DNA of 31,754 nucleotides, taken from Thalassiosira profunda. Its lineage: Eukaryota; Bacillariophyta; Thalassiosirophyceae; Thalassiosirales; Thalassiosiraceae. Shown one piece after another: positions 9,626 to 19,188 of this stretch (position 1 is the stretch's first letter; each line of letters starts with the position of its first letter). Position numbers and translations under genes: made by a program. Where the stretch lies: positions 1 to 31,754 of the forward strand of contig JALLAP010000013.1 of NCBI GenBank assembly GCA_036939355.1, written 5' to 3'. Below the pieces are notes generated by a model. It made no database searches and was not told the origin of the DNA. It worked only from the letters and a program-made list of their open reading frames with translations.

Positions 9626-10240
9626 TCAAACATCCGCGACTGACACCCTCTTGACCAGGACGAACCCATACGTCAAGTCGATTCCGAGCGAGTTGAGGAG
9701 AGCATCGTCGCCCACGCCGTCCAGGTCGACCCGCAGCGGCGCCCCCGCCATCTTGGGACAGGCGGTCTTGTGCGCCCACTCCGGGCCGCGGCCGTACTTG
9801 TTCCCCATTCCCCGCCAGTGCTTCGTCTGGCAGGCCTTGCCGCAGTACGCCACGTGCTTGCACCGGGCGCAGGCTTTGAGGTGCACCGTCTTGCCGCAAC
9901 CGATGCACTCGCCGCGGATCGCCGCGTCCTCCTCAGCATTGGACTCCTCCTTCCCCCGCCTCTGATTCAGGCGGCGCTGGAATATCTTGTACGCAACGAA
10001 TTCGTCGGCAATGTACGAGAGGCTGTGTTTGACGGAGCCATCCTCGGGGAGGGGAGGGAGCTCCCCCTCGATGAAGCGCCGGAGGAACAGCATCGGGCTG
10101 TCGTCCTGGAAGAGGAGCACATCTTTTTCGTACGTCTTCCCGTCGACGACGGCAAGCGTTTTGATGGGCCTCCCACCGCCGCCTAGCTGGCCGCTCCTCA
10201 TGAGATTGCACATCATATCGTTGACTGATTGGCGCGCCAT
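9626..10240 (-). CDS. MYND-type zinc-finger protein
   Basis: 204 aa from the ATG at 10240. A MYND finger occupies residues about 112-161: Cys112 and Cys115, Cys124 and Cys127, Cys133 and Cys137, then His157-x3-Cys161. The spacing to the last pair is longer than usual because of an inserted WRGMGNKYGRGPEW segment. The N-terminal 100 residues (KTLAVVDGKTYEKDVLLFQD) are not assigned to a family, and no SET domain is present. MYND fingers bind proline-rich peptides in partner proteins. The open frame runs 95 codons further upstream through the shared repeat, but this extension is rejected: the same repeat lies in a different frame context upstream of another gene, and its differences change amino acids. 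Confidence 0.82.
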   Translation of the reverse strand: MARQSVNDMMCNLMRSGQLGGGGRPIKTLAVVDGKTYEKDVLLFQDDSPMLFLRRFIEGELPPLPEDGSVKHSLSYIADEFVAYKIFQRRLNQRRGKEESNAEEDAAIRGECIGCGKTVHLKACARCKHVAYCGKACQTKHWRGMGNKYGRGPEWAHKTACPKMAGAPLRVDLDGVGDDALLNSLGIDLTYGFVLVKRVSVADV

Positions 10241-10325
10241 GGCTGCAACGGAGGAGGTGATATGGGCGAGGCGAGGGCGGAGGGGGCGGGCGGCGGGCGG
10301 CGGGCGGCCGGGGCGCAGGAACGTG

Positions 10326-10496
10326 GAATGGGTGGACGGGAAAGAGAAACGCACGCATGGACGGTGCATGTGAGTCAAGACGCAGGCCGAGCACGGGCGC
10401 AAAGAAGGGCGGCGGCGCGAGGACAAGCGGACGGTGATGTGTGGGCACTGGGCGACGAGCGTCGGCCTGTATGCCCCCGATGGGGGGCTGGGCGTA
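10326..10496 (-). repeat. Upstream element, copy B (shared with 7585-7766)
   Basis: Second copy of the element, 86-256 bp upstream of the MYND start and in the same orientation relative to the gene as copy A. The distal 66 bp match copy A at 62 positions. It shares the GTGGACGGGAAAGAGAA block and the CCCCCGATGGGGGG hairpin. Confidence 0.75.
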
Positions 10497-10884
10497 TCGA
10501 GGGCGCTATTCTCTTCGACGTTCACAAGCCCGAGATGTGTAGGTGGGGAACGAAAGCGGTCTGATGGCCTCCTTCACAACATGGAGTGTGTGGTGCGGGA
10601 TGTGCTGTATCCGCCCGCTGTGGTCGCCCCCCGGCAAGATGAGGAGGCACGCATGTAACACCGGCGCCGGCAGGTATTTGTGGTAAATACAGGACAACTG
10701 CTGCAAATGGGGTGAGGAGACCGAGCACCCATGTTGGGTTGCACATATGTCAGAGGTGCCCATTCATGACACCAAGAGACCAGACTTTACTTTGAAGGGG
10801 GAGAGGCACGTGTTGACAGGTGCTCTACTTCATAGACTCTCGTTGGCCCTGCTATATTTGCAATCTGGAGGCGCAGAGATACCG
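10497..10884. other. Intergenic between ankyrin gene and MYND upstream element
   Basis: Nothing recognisable. A short frame reading LLHNMECVVRDVLYPPAVV on the plus strand (about 10573-10630) is open but matches no family known to me. Confidence 0.3.
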
Positions 10885-11654
10885 TCAAACGAAGGATCTC
10901 AATACAGTTTCCGGGTCAGCCCGCAGCAAGAGCCAGACGGTTTCAATTGATTCCGGGCACTCCCAATCAACGTGGCCGGACTCGCACAATAGATGGATGG
11001 GGAGCTTGTGTTTTACGTTGGCTTTCGAGGCCGATGAGGCGCGCCGTCCTAGAAGAAATTGCACCACCGCACAGTTGCCTCCCCCGCATGCATGATGGAT
11101 GGGAAAGTTCCTAGAATCGTCGCGACGATTCAGCAAAAGGCCGTTGTCGCGATTTGCCAAAAATTGCACAACCTCGACCGAACTCCAATGCGAAGCAAGG
11201 TGCAGTGGGAGCACTCTCTGGTTGTCGACCACGCGGGTGGCACGTGGGTTTGCTTTCAATAGAAGCTTGACGGCTCCCAGCGACGCGTTCCTCCACAGTG
11301 CATGATGCAGCAGTGGAAGGTAGCCAATTCCGTCCACGATTGTCACTTCGTTTGCATTTTGAGCTTGGTGGGCGTAGAGCGTCTGGGCGTCGAAGAAGTT
11401 GACCAGCTCGGATCGACGCTGGTGCTGTTGCTGGTGCACAGTATGCTGCAGATCCTGCGCGATCCGGCTCTGGAGCCAATCAAATGGAGTCTTCCCATCT
11501 TCGTCTTTGGCGTAGATGGCCTCGGGATATGCATCAAACAGATCGAGATCGCCTCCAAACTGAAATCAACTGAAGCGATGTGCAGTGGCAGGCAGCCCCG
11601 GTTGCCAGTCTTGATGCAAAGGCAGGATCTTTCATCAGAAGGAAGCGGGATCAT
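10885..11654 (-). pseudogene. Ankyrin-repeat protein gene with a frame break near 11565
   Basis: The minus strand encodes consecutive ankyrin units: GCLPLHIAS, then DAYPEAIYAKDEDGKTPFDW, then LPLLHHALWRNASLGAVKLL, VLPLHLASHWSSVEVVQFL, NFPIHHACGGGNCAVVQFLL and LPIHLLCESGHVD. The first unit (11654 to about 11570) and the rest (about 11560 to 10885) are in different frames. The junction carries a near-tandem TTCAGTTGA/TTTCAGTTTGG, as if 8 nt had been inserted. It is too short for a normal intron. The frame ends abruptly at RSFV followed by TGA, without a capping domain. Ankyrin repeats mediate protein binding. A sequencing error, or a start at an internal ATG near 11439 of a shorter 184-aa product, are alternatives. 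Confidence 0.6.
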
Positions 11655-12075
11655 CGAGCAGTATGACTTTCACACGTGATCACATTGCAAGGGCCTTGTG
11701 TTGCATCATCAGCTGCGTCGAATACGCGGGACGAGGCGGGCAATGGAGACACACTGGCTGCATCCCGGTAGAAGGGAAAGCTTTGCATGCATGAAGCAAG
11801 CATTTGACATAAACTCTATGACCCCTCCAATACAGAGTGCAGGTCTAGCAACACTCGAGAGACATTCTCGAGGCAACGGGATCGACTCGAGATGGAGATA
11901 CACGAGGGCCGGAGGTGAGCCAAACGCTTCGCTGATTAGCTCTTATCTCTACTTGATGAAATTGACGTCTTCTTGTGCTGAAAGATAACACAAGAGGCTT
12001 GAGCTCGCTCTGAACAAAGCCAGGACCGGCGAAGAGCGAGCGAAGAAAAGGGGCGGCGGACGATTCGTTGGTGCC
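11655..12075. other. Intergenic, no gene recognised
   Basis: The 421 bp between the ankyrin gene 5' end and the 3' end of the coiled-coil gene hold only short overlapping frames without family likeness. Short inverted pieces such as CTCGAGAGACATTCTCGAG (11860-11880) occur but nothing that I can name. Confidence 0.35.
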
Positions 12076-14899
12076 CTAAATTTCGGAGCCGAGGCTAGGT
12101 ACGTCCGCGCCCGTCGTACTGAAGGAAAACAACGACGACTCGTCGCGTGGAGTCTTGGCCTCAGCCTCCGTGGGCGGCTGGTGCGATGGGGGAAGCTTGG
12201 TGGCAGCGCCCTCGGGCGCAACTTGGGGGGCAGGCGCCGGCGGGAGAGACGGCATAGACACGCTGTCGACTTCTCCCAAAGAACCCGACACGGCGGTCGA
12301 TCCGGCCTCGGTAGTGAGGCCAGTCATGTCCATCAAACTGGACGCGTCGCTTGGATTCGCGGCTTGCTGGTGCGACGGGGGAAGCTTGGTGGCAGCGCCC
12401 TTGGGTGCAGCTTGGGGGGCAGGCGGCGGCGGGAGAGACATGCTGCGCACAGATCCCAAAGAAGCCGACAGAGCTTGGGAGCCAGACACTGTCGCCGCAA
12501 TTGAGAGGTCCATATTGGGGAGAGGTCCCACGGAAGGTGCCGCTTTGACCGATTCGTCCTTGGCCGTCGCCTCCACGCTTGCTTCGTGGGCCGCAGGCTG
12601 GGACTGCTTGGGTGGGACGGGATTCGTCTCCTCGTATGGCCCGTTCAGAATCCTGTGTTCCGCCCCGGCAGCCTTCCCCTCATCCCTCGCTGGACCGTCG
12701 TTCAATTCCGAGCCATCGGGTGCCTTGCCGATATAGTCGGCACTGTGTTCGGTCAGCTTCGTCACATCGTCGCTCATATCGACGCCGATGTCGAGGCCAA
12801 CGAGGTTTCCCACATCGAGCTTGTGCTTCTTCCTGGCCTCGGCTGAGAATCTGTCGTGGTCCTTGCTGTTGAGGGCCAGCGCCCCCTTGTCGTCGGCGAG
12901 GAGCAATTCTTTGCAAATCGCCTCGAAAGTGTCGCCGTTGCGATTGCTGCAGTTGACCACTTTATTCAAGAGCGTCAGTCGGAGGTCTGTTTGGCGAACG
13001 TACTTGTCGGCCTCTTTCACGACGACCTCCTGCTTCTTGATGACGGCGAGTCGGTCCTTTTGCTCCTGGATGATCTCCTCCTTCTTGCGCTTCTCGATGG
13101 CGTGCTTGTCCTGGAGGGCCTTGATCGCCTCTGCGAGGTCGCGGTCGTCTTCCTCAACTTTGGCCTTCATCGTTTTGAGCTTGTGATTCGTCACACGCTT
13201 GCAGAATTCAAGCTCTCTCTCGTACGTTTGGACATGCGACGTGGCACCGGGCAGAGCGTCTGAGATCTCTTCAGCTACGATGTTGACTTTCTTGCAGGTG
13301 AAGTTGTCAAGGGTGCCAGATGCGATCATATTGTCGATGAGACTGGAGGACGAAGACGATGGGGCGTGGGTGTAAGAGGAGGGGTTGATGAAACCGTGGA
13401 TCGGCGAAGCCAACTACGTCCTTTGGTACTCACCCGCTCCCTTCTTCCACGGTCAACGCTTTCAAGGCGATCTTGATCGAGGGGGCATCACCTCTTTGTG
13501 CAGTGACCAAGGCATCTGCATCTCGAGCGGTGTAGGCGGCGAAACTGGTGAAGGGTACATCCAGATGCGTCCGGACTAGCTCGTCTGTGACTACCTCGTG
13601 CTGCGAGAGGTCGATGGTCGAAGGTGCAACGCTCTTCTGCTCGACGAAGTTTCCCTCGTACCTGCGTTTCTTGGTGAGATTGGTCGAGGAGCTCTCGGGG
13701 TGTTCGTACAGAGAGGCGCTTCCCGGGGACCCTTCAGTGTGATGGGAGCCAAGCTGGACGGGGACGTCACGCGAGCCAGACAATGCGCCGCCCAGGGATT
13801 GCGCAGACCTGATGGAGCTTTGCGTGCGCCGTGAGTTGGACGACGCCCTTCCGGACGACCTGCCAGTAGACGCCCCGGCACGGCCTCCACTCCCAACGTT
13901 GAAACTCAAATGAGTGGGTGACGCGTACCTGGGATCCGCAGGCGCAGAGAGGCGGGTGGCTTGAGCGTGGGAGAGCGGAAGGGGCCGCCCTCCCGGGCTT
14001 CCTCGCCCGTAGTTGCTTGAAGGTGCTTCGGGCACTTGGGCATACGGCTGATTAGCAGGCACTTGGGCGGCTTGGGGAAAGGGCGCGACCGTGCGATGGC
14101 TAGGGCTGGCCGGGTGATGCAGGCTCGCTTGGTTGAGGGCGTTGTTGTAGAGGGGGGCCGGTGCGCCGTAATTGCTCGACGAATGGGCTGCGTCTGGCAT
14201 AGGAGCCGGAGCGGCTCCCATAGGAGCCGGAGCGGCTCCCACATTGAGGAAGTTGAAACTTGCTTGGCTGGGCGTGCCCCCGTGCACCGGAGGCAAGCCG
14301 AGCCCGGAGGGCACGTTGCCGGCGTTGTACGACGCCCCGGCGAGCGACATGCCGTCGGCTTCGGCTTCGTCGTCCTCGTCACCGTGCTGTCCGTGATAGT
14401 TGTTGCCGTCGATTGACATGCCCGACATGCTCGATTGCATGGAGACGGATATCGCGTCGGCGGCCAGGGTGGCGGCCTTTCTGGCGGCGAATACCTCGGG
14501 GAGTTCGAGCTGCGGGCCTGGTTTCCCCCTCTGCAGCAGCGCTTGCACCAGCGGTACGAGGCCCCGAGGGACGAAGTCTGGCTGCGAACGAAGGGTGTCT
14601 TGAACTTGCCTGGGCAGGAAGGCCTTGAGCCCGTCCGACATGTTCTGGGTGAAAAGTCGATGGTCTGCCTGGAGAACCTCAGGGTAGTGGGAGAGGACCT
14701 CGGTGTCCTGCACGACCAGGTCGTGGATGCTCCCGGCCAGCCTCTGGACGTTGAGCCATTGGAAGCACGTTGAGTGCTTGACGCAGTAGAAGGCGAATCC
14801 TTCGTGCGACCTCGAGTACTTGCCGATGAATGCGAAGTTGTAGTCTTCTTGGGCCGCCAAGATGAGGGGCGTGAGGTGGTGTTGGCGAAGCTCGTTCAT
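12076..14899 (-). CDS. Uncharacterised coiled-coil protein with Ala/Pro/Ser-rich linkers, 2 exons
   Basis: Exons are 14899-13434 and 13342-12076, giving 910 aa. The 91-nt intron has a GTGAGT donor and a CCTCCAG acceptor, and phase 2 is preserved. The N-terminus (MNELRQHHLTPLILAAQEDY, then FIGKYSRSHEGFAFYCVKHS) looks like a compact conserved domain that I do not recognise. It is followed by a long low-complexity region that includes GAAPAPM twice. Exon 2 starts with about 130 residues of strong coiled coil (KVEEDDRDLAEAIKALQDKH, KRKKEEIIQEQKDRLAVIKK) and ends in Pro/Ala-rich sequence with a duplicated segment (GAATKLPPSHQ twice). No membrane segment or signal peptide. A structural role is possible. 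An in-frame extension to 15043 exists, but the ATG at 14899 begins the conserved-looking part. Confidence 0.7.
12179..12439. repeat. Direct repeat, 72 bp twice at 189-bp period, inside the coiled-coil gene
   Basis: Positions 12179-12250 and 12368-12439 match at 67 of 72 positions. They encode the duplicated stretch with LPP(A/P)PAPQ(V/A)AP and GAATKLPPSHQ. The differences are spread along the unit. This is an internal coding duplication. Confidence 0.85.
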
Positions 14900-15681
14900 C
14901 GTGTGGGGTTGATGGGGAGTAGATAGGAACAAGGAGCGTGGAAAATATTGGTTTCGGCGGAATCGTTGGGCTCCTGGGCCGGCCGGGGCGTATCGAGGAC
15001 TGGGCTTCGACGAGGATAGGAAGGCGATAGGGTCGTCCCTCAAAAGAGAGGTGCTCCGACGTCGGCGGCGAGCAAAGCGGCGGGGGCAAAGTGCAAAGGT
15101 GCTTCGATGCGGTGGGCTTTAGTTTATGCTCACTGCCACCTTCCACGCCAAGAGAGAGAGCAATCTCAATCGCGAATGCGACTGTCGAAATCAATCAAGG
15201 ATAGATTTGCAGTAGATTTGAAGACCCTTCTTTCAAACCACTTGACCTCTCGCTCGTGCTCGGCCGGCAGCGCAGGCCCCCCTGGCATGCCGCCATCGCC
15301 CCACCCCCCTCCGTCCCTCCCCAGCAGCCTGTTCTGGGGGAAATTGCTGGCCCACGGCGGCATTTGCCGGCAAGTTGCCGGCAATTTTAATTCCTATGTA
15401 GAGCATACTGAGTTCCCACGTGGATTTGCCGGCCAGACATGATTGAATTGCCGCAAAGCTCGGGTTAGGGTTGGGTTGCGGTTTAGGTTAGGGTTGGGGT
15501 TGCAGTTAGGGTGTACTATTACTTACATACGTACGTAAGGATCAGGCAGCAAATTCAGGGGAGCAACAGCACAGCGAGCTAGAGACAACACTCGACGACA
15601 ACAACAACAACACTTACTTGAGGCGACGACCTGACGAGGCGCACATCAAGGCTCACCCGACGCCTCAGCCCCGCAACAGCC
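14900..15681. promoter_or_regulatory. Divergent intergenic region with telomere-like TTAGGG tract
   Basis: The 782 bp between the divergent starts at 14899 and 15682 carry no recognised gene. At 15462-15512 lie irregular TTAGGG/TTGGGG-type units (GGGTTAGGGTTGGGTTGCGG, then TTAGGTTAGGGTTGGGG), resembling a short interstitial telomere-like tract. Just after it is a near-palindrome, TTACATACGTACGTAAGG (15522-15539). A run of CAA/AAC units (ACGACAACAACAACAACACT) lies at about 15595-15614, in the probable 5' UTR of Nup93. Confidence 0.55.
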
Positions 15682-18600
15682 ATGGTGTCGACCCACGCCT
15701 GGAAGGCGGCGGTGTCCTCCCCCCCGCCCGGCGGGGCCACCACCACCGCCGGCACCCCCGGGGCCGCGCTGTTTTCCCCCGGCGCCCCCTCCCCCTTCGC
15801 CACCACCCATCCATCCGGCGCCACTGGGATGTTGGGCACCACCCCGGGATCGTCGGTGCGGCCGTTCGTCGGGGGGTCCGACCCCCGCCCCTCCTCCGCC
15901 GGCCCTTCTAGTGGTGGCGGGGTTGGGGGTGGGGGTGCTGGTGTGGCGCCCGTCGCCGACTTCGGCTCGCTCCTCGCCAGCTCGGCGTCGCTGCTGGCGG
16001 GGATGCGCCGCTCCCCCGCCGGGATGGCCTCCGATTCCACTCCCGGCGCTGCGGGAGGAGGAGTGGGAGGAGCGGCAGGAGCGGCCTTGGGAATGGGAGC
16101 GGTGGAGGGGGGAGCCAACGGCGGGGTGCGGCTGGGGGGCAAGTCCCTGTTGGAATTGGGCGTGGCCTCCCGCGATCCGCAAACGTCCATGGGCGCGGGC
16201 GGGCCCGCCGCTGCGATGATGGGAGGCGCCGCCACCGCCACCGATTTTGGAGGATCCTCCTTCTCCGCGTCTAGCACCACGTACGAGGCCGAGGCGGCGG
16301 CCCACCGCCTCCTCGCGCGGGAGGGCTTCGGCTTCGATTCCGCGCGACTGGGCCGGACGGCCCGCGAGTTGGAACGAAGGGCGACTGTCGCCACAACCAA
16401 CACTTCCGGGGCCGGGGGACACGGTCCGATGGAGGAGGAGAAGAAGGACGGGATCGAACCCACCATGGGCGGTGGCGTTGGGGGTGTTGGCGGCGGGGGA
16501 GGGGAGGGCCACCCCCTGGCGAATTTGCGGGGCGCCTCCCTCCATGACATCCTCGCGGCGCACCACGACCACTGCGTCCGATCCGCCATTACCAAGGCAA
16601 GGGAGCGGACCGCGACACAGGCGAAGGAAAGGCTCGACGTTCGTTTGGCGGCGGACTGGGAGCGGGAGCGGCGGGAGATGCTGGGGCGGGGGGCGCCCGG
16701 AAGTCGCTTCCTCCTCGGCGGCACCGGTGCTGTGGGAATGGGCGACGGGGGCGGGGTGGCGTCGCGGGTGCCCCTGCTGGAGGGAGGATCGGCCACACTC
16801 GCTCTGGAGGGAGCGTCGTCGTCTCCGTACGACCACGTCGTTCCGTCCCCGCAGGCGTTGCCCGAGGAGGCGGGAACACTGATCCGATCCCACCTCAACG
16901 CCGTCGACCAATTTCTCACGGCCCCCGCGGGGGGCGATGCCCTGGCCTTGCTGGCGGCGCTTTCGGACGGGGCAAAGAATGTCGCAGCAACCAATGCGGG
17001 GCCGAACCCCGAGGCGATGGCGGGGTACGCGAACGCCCTTGCCCTCGTGCAATCCATTGCCAATTGCAATGCCCGCCTCAACGTCGACTCCAACTCGGAC
17101 AGCGATCTAGTAGCAGCGTCCGGTGTTTTGGGCGCGTGCCGCTTCTTCGCCGGGCAGTTCGCCGCGCACGCGAAGGAGCGGGTCCGCGACGCCGAGTTGT
17201 CCGGAGTGCACGCCACGTCTACTGCCAACAACGATCTGTCGGCGGCGGCGCGGGACATTTGCGCGTTTGCGGCCCTGTCGGCGGGGAGGGACGTCGTCGA
17301 CGGAACGGGGGGCGTGTGGATTCGGTTGTTTTGCTGTTTGCGGTGCGGCGACCTGGCCGCTGCAAAGTCGGTGCTGGACCAGTGTGGCACTGCCGTCGGT
17401 GGTGGGAGCGGCGACGACGCCTTCGTCGATACCGCCGTAGCGAGCGTCGTTTCACAGTTGGCGGCAGAACAAGGGACGAAGGAGACCGTATTCGAGACCG
17501 AGGCGCTGCTCCGCCCCTCGCCCGCAATGCTGCAATCGCGGCGGCAGATTTCCGACCTGTACGAGCGGGCCAAGGCCTCCTCGCCCTCCTCCGCAACAAC
17601 AGAGCCCTACGTGCCGTATCGCACGGCGTGCCTGGCCCTCCTGGGCGGATCGGAATCCATCTCCGAGGCGACGGCGCTGGAGTCGTCGGGGGTGGTGGCG
17701 ACGGTGGAGGACTACCTCTACGGGGCGCTGTGGCACGCGGTCCACCAAGCCGATGATGGGGCCTCCTCCGGCGGTAACAACATGGCGGGAGGCAGCGGAG
17801 GGCTGCGCAAGGTGGCAGAAGCGGTGGCCCGGCTGAGCGCGCTGATAAAGCAGTGGGGTCCGTCGTACTTTGAGCGAGAAGAGGATGCCAACGATGGGTT
17901 GTACGCCAGCGCCTCAGAGGCCGTGGCTTTGGCGGCGCGGGGCGGAACGGCGGGCGGAGCCGCGCTTGATCCCGGCAAGGTGCCCCCGTCGGGCGGGTGG
18001 GCGTACGCGCTGCCCTTGATGGCCGCGGGGCAGTATGCCTCGGCGCTTGCGTATGTGGCCGAGGCCGGGGGCGGGCTGGGATTGCTCCAGGCGGCCCATT
18101 TGGGAGTGGCCATGGACGCTGCAGGATTATCTCTCTGGGATTTCAGTTTGGAGGAACATTCTGCACAAAACGCAACGGTGCTGCCGATGCTGGCGGCGTC
18201 GTACTCGGCGAGCCTGCAGGGAACGGACGCCGTGGCGGCGCTCAAGTACCTCGTCCTACTCTCGAACAAAGGGCGGTTCGCCAAGGAGCAGGTGCCGCGC
18301 CTCCTCCTCGACACGCGCGCGTTCGACGTTCTCGCCGGCACCGTCGGGCCGGACGGGATGCGGTCCAACGGGGCGCTCGACGCCCACTTCTCCCAAAGCG
18401 AGGCGTCGGCCCTCCTCGTCGATACAGCCAACCAAGCCGTCCGCGCGGGCCGGCCGGCCGACGCGGCCGAGCTGCTGGTCCTCGCGGGACGGTACGGGGC
18501 GCTCTTCGAGCTGATGAACCGCGAGCTTGCGTCCTATTTGACCGCCTCGGCTCCGGAAGACCTGGCGAAGCGGCAGTTTTGGTTCCACGCCGCGAGCCAA

Positions 18601-19074
18601 TTCCACGCCCTCCACCTCGCGAACGGAAGGAACTACGTCCAGGCCGCCCTCGACGCGGAGGGGAGCCTGCACCTCGGCAACACGTTTCAGCTGCTGATGA
18701 ACCTCGTCGTCTTCTTCGATCGCTGCCAAGCGAATCAGTGGGACGGGGCGTGGGCCTTGATGGACACGTTGGCGTTGGTGCCGCGGACGGACGGGGAGAT
18801 GACCTCCAAAGTCGAGGCGTACCGCGCCCTCGACGGCTGCGTCCGGCGCGTCTTTCACCACGTGATAATCGCGGCGATGGAGTGCCTCTGCCACCTGCAC
18901 CGGACGCTGAAGCACGAGGGAGGGGCAGCGGCGGGCGGGGCCGACCGGCACGGCGCCGTCGAGCAGAATTTGGCGCAGCTCCGCTCCCGCGCGAGGCTGT
19001 TGGTGACGTTTGCCCGGCTGCTTGGGGGCCGCGACAGCTTGCGGATCTGCCAGCTCGAGAAGAACATGATGTGA
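15682..19074 (+). CDS. NUP93: Nup93/Nic96-family nucleoporin
   Basis: A single exon of 1130 aa, longer than animal Nup93 (about 820) because of a Gly/Ala/Pro-rich N-terminal region of about 200 residues. From about residue 205 the family pattern appears: AHRLLAREGFGFDSARLGRT with a following heptad, then the alpha-helical solenoid with GGVWIRLFCCLRCGDLAAAK, VEDYLYGALWHAVHQ, WAYALPLMAAGQYASALAYV and AAHLGVAMDAAGL, ending RICQLEKNMM. Nup93 is a scaffold of the inner ring of the nuclear pore complex and anchors Nup62-type and Nup205/188-type partners. Third-codon positions are strongly GC-rich, which also creates long antisense open frames (for example 15579-17573) that are not genes. A relic of the same C-terminus lies at 25238-25321. 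Confidence 0.88.
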   Translation: MVSTHAWKAAVSSPPPGGATTTAGTPGAALFSPGAPSPFATTHPSGATGMLGTTPGSSVRPFVGGSDPRPSSAGPSSGGGVGGGGAGVAPVADFGSLLASSASLLAGMRRSPAGMASDSTPGAAGGGVGGAAGAALGMGAVEGGANGGVRLGGKSLLELGVASRDPQTSMGAGGPAAAMMGGAATATDFGGSSFSASSTTYEAEAAAHRLLAREGFGFDSARLGRTARELERRATVATTNTSGAGGHGPMEEEKKDGIEPTMGGGVGGVGGGGGEGHPLANLRGASLHDILAAHHDHCVRSAITKARERTATQAKERLDVRLAADWERERREMLGRGAPGSRFLLGGTGAVGMGDGGGVASRVPLLEGGSATLALEGASSSPYDHVVPSPQALPEEAGTLIRSHLNAVDQFLTAPAGGDALALLAALSDGAKNVAATNAGPNPEAMAGYANALALVQSIANCNARLNVDSNSDSDLVAASGVLGACRFFAGQFAAHAKERVRDAELSGVHATSTANNDLSAAARDICAFAALSAGRDVVDGTGGVWIRLFCCLRCGDLAAAKSVLDQCGTAVGGGSGDDAFVDTAVASVVSQLAAEQGTKETVFETEALLRPSPAMLQSRRQISDLYERAKASSPSSATTEPYVPYRTACLALLGGSESISEATALESSGVVATVEDYLYGALWHAVHQADDGASSGGNNMAGGSGGLRKVAEAVARLSALIKQWGPSYFEREEDANDGLYASASEAVALAARGGTAGGAALDPGKVPPSGGWAYALPLMAAGQYASALAYVAEAGGGLGLLQAAHLGVAMDAAGLSLWDFSLEEHSAQNATVLPMLAASYSASLQGTDAVAALKYLVLLSNKGRFAKEQVPRLLLDTRAFDVLAGTVGPDGMRSNGALDAHFSQSEASALLVDTANQAVRAGRPADAAELLVLAGRYGALFELMNRELASYLTASAPEDLAKRQFWFHAASQFHALHLANGRNYVQAALDAEGSLHLGNTFQLLMNLVVFFDRCQANQWDGAWALMDTLALVPRTDGEMTSKVEAYRALDGCVRRVFHHVIIAAMECLCHLHRTLKHEGGAAAGGADRHGAVEQNLAQLRSRARLLVTFARLLGGRDSLRICQLEKNMM

Positions 19075-19146
19075 TGGACCGAGGCTTTCTACGGAAACGT
19101 GATATGCATTGCTTAACTCAACAATAACGTTGAAATCACGCGTCTA

Positions 19147-19188
19147 TTAGCTCATCCGTCTGATCAGAGCGACAAAGAAGCCTTTAGG
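19147..19188 (-). pseudogene. C-terminal relic of the NSUN methyltransferase gene
   Basis: The minus strand reads PKGFFVALIRRMS then TAA, against TGGFFVALIKRIS then TGA at the end of the intact NSUN gene at 25386. On the plus strand 17 nt (AGAGCGACAAAGAAGCC) are identical, at 19166-19182 and 25405-25421. A stop codon lies just upstream in the gene's sense, so only the last residues survive. It sits 72 bp past the Nup93 stop, as the intact NSUN stop sits 64 bp past the Nup93 relic stop at 25321. Confidence 0.75.

Noticed and set aside
10241..10525. N-terminal extension of the MYND protein through the shared element, with a PSPPSGA-x-RPTL peptide also openable at 7740
   Set aside because: The same DNA is upstream of another gene and is not in that gene's frame; most copy differences change the amino acid, so it is better read as non-coding.
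13414..13433. 20-nt intron in the coiled-coil gene (GTGAGT to GTAG)
   Set aside because: Too short and out of phase; the 91-nt intron ending CCTCCAG at 13343 keeps phase and has a pyrimidine tract.
15579..17573. 664-aa open frame antisense to Nup93 (and another, 15646-17052)
   Set aside because: The translation is Ala/Pro/Ser/Arg-rich without any family, and it mirrors the GC-rich codon use of Nup93 on the other strand.
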